Origin: Rhodococcus jostii NBRC 16295
GTDB lineage: Bacteria > Actinomycetota > Actinomycetes > Mycobacteriales > Mycobacteriaceae
Direction: 5' to 3'
Length of the DNA stretch: 64,000 nt
Assembly (NCBI RefSeq): GCF_001894825.1
Contig: NZ_BCWY01000006.1
Location: forward strand, 62,001 to 126,000
Below the pieces are notes generated by a model. That model was not told the origin of the DNA. It searched no databases and saw nothing but the letters and a program-made list of their open reading frames with translations. Position numbers and translations under genes: made by a program. Below, one piece after another: positions 63,384 through 64,000 of this stretch. Each line of letters starts with the position of its first letter. Within the stretch, counting starts at the first letter, position 1.

Positions 63384-64000
63384 ATGAGCAAGCAAGACAC
63401 TGTTGTCCCCCACGACAGCGCGAAGCGGAAGACCCGCGACACGTCCGCCGTCGGCCTGAATCCGGTCAAGCGCGACGCCATGGGTGCCGCGATGCGAGTG
63501 CTGACCAAGATCACCGGTTCCGACCTGGCCGAGAAGTACAACCTGCGCCAGACGATCGACCGGGTAACCTACGAAGGCACCAAGACCGGATTCAAGACAC
63601 TCGGCGCCGCGACCCGCGGTTTCCAGAAGGTGTCCGGCGGCGGCGCCCCGAAGCGTCTCCCCGACAACCCGACGGCGAAGGCCGGCTACTTCGACCTCAC
63701 CCCCAGCGACGAGCAGCAGATGATCGTCGAGACCGTGCGCGAGTTCGCGGCCGAGATCCTGCGGCCCGCGGGCCACGACGCCGATGCTGCCGCCGCCGCG
63801 CCCGCGGATCTCGTCAAGCGTGCCGCCGAACTCGGCATCACCCTCATCAACGTCCCCGAGGAACTCGACGGAGCCGCCAGTGAGCGGGGCGCCGTCACCA
63901 ATTCCCTCGTCGCCGAGGCCCTCGCCCACGGCGACATGGGGCTCGCGCTGCCGATCCTCGCGCCGAGCGGTGTCGCCGTCGCCCTCACCCAGTGGGGCAC
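63384..64000 (+). CDS. fadE24: Acyl-CoA dehydrogenase, FadE24-like (3' end outside window)
   Basis: 205 residues visible from ATG 63384 (MSKQDTVVPHDSAKRK). After an N-terminal extension of about 100 residues (MGAAMRVLTKITGSDLAEKYNLRQTIDRVTYEG), the acyl-CoA dehydrogenase N-terminal domain begins: FDLTPSDEQQMIVETVREFAAEILRP, LGITLINVPEELDGAASERGAVTNSLVAEALAHGDMGLALPIL. FAD enzyme of beta-oxidation that passes electrons to EtfBA. Follows hisN as in Rv3137-Rv3139. Other frames on both strands here are shadows. Confidence 0.93.
   Translation, partial: MSKQDTVVPHDSAKRKTRDTSAVGLNPVKRDAMGAAMRVLTKITGSDLAEKYNLRQTIDRVTYEGTKTGFKTLGAATRGFQKVSGGGAPKRLPDNPTAKAGYFDLTPSDEQQMIVETVREFAAEILRPAGHDADAAAAAPADLVKRAAELGITLINVPEELDGAASERGAVTNSLVAEALAHGDMGLALPILAPSGVAVALTQWG

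Overview
The window is about 64 kb of high-GC actinobacterial chromosome, most likely Rhodococcus (R. jostii/R. opacus type). This rests on codon use, mycolate-group gene content and a gene order that closely follows the Mycobacterium tuberculosis segments Rv3014c-Rv3055, Rv3068c-Rv3070, Rv3100c-Rv3105c and Rv3137-Rv3139 as I recall them. Those blocks are separated by Rhodococcus-specific accessory genes. No insertion sequence, prophage or CRISPR array is visible, so this is mainly core chromosome.

Layout. 1-7001 (- strand): NAD-dependent DNA ligase (cut by the window edge), a MetE-like protein, the tRNA 2-thiouridine pair mnmA/cysteine desulfurase, and an acyltransferase/GNAT pair resembling ornithine-lipid synthases. 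7137-8941: electron-transfer flavoprotein etfBA. 9177-12840 (+): a translationally coupled methyltransferase / GH57 branching enzyme / GT4 cluster, the methylglucose lipopolysaccharide type locus, followed by an acyltransferase, a PQQ-fold lipoprotein and two methyltransferases. 17610-26921: echA17, Nudix, ABC ATPase, glycogen debranching enzyme, a YczE-type membrane protein, a Pth2-type hydrolase with serB, and ctaD. 27224-29334: two iron-siderophore binding lipoproteins, the first behind an IdeR-like box. 29882-33864: class Ib ribonucleotide reductase nrdHIEF, with a tandem NrdR-box pair and a folded leader upstream.

34428-39577: siderophore-interacting protein, FMN reductase with divergent TetR and its palindromic operator, META lipoprotein, nucleosidase, NH3-type NAD synthetase and an NAD(P)-binding protein. 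39600-43588: divergent molybdenum cofactor operons (moaA-moaD; moeA-moaC/mog fusion-moaE). 43839-49861: DEAD-box helicase with a long leader, bluB-cobW, a MarR/hydrolase pair and small proteins. 49948-54388: tRNA-Ala, a DsbA/MauE thiol pair, an MFS exporter and pgm. 54462-61346: two crcB genes, tmRNA (ssrA) next to smpB, ftsEX, an MscS channel and prfB. 61513-64000: carbonic anhydrase, hisN-type phosphatase, a multicopper oxidase remnant and the start of fadE24.

The most unusual signals are non-coding. There is a family of modular palindromic repeats placed exactly at gene 3' ends; one copy supplies the last codons and stop of a protein and another sits between nrdE and nrdF. A shared operator-like motif (YTACT-N4-GGTAA) lies upstream of etfBA and fadE24, which act together in acyl-CoA oxidation. 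There are also clean candidate boxes for IdeR, NrdR, TetR and MarR regulators. All functions are read from sequence motifs and family knowledge; no search was run.
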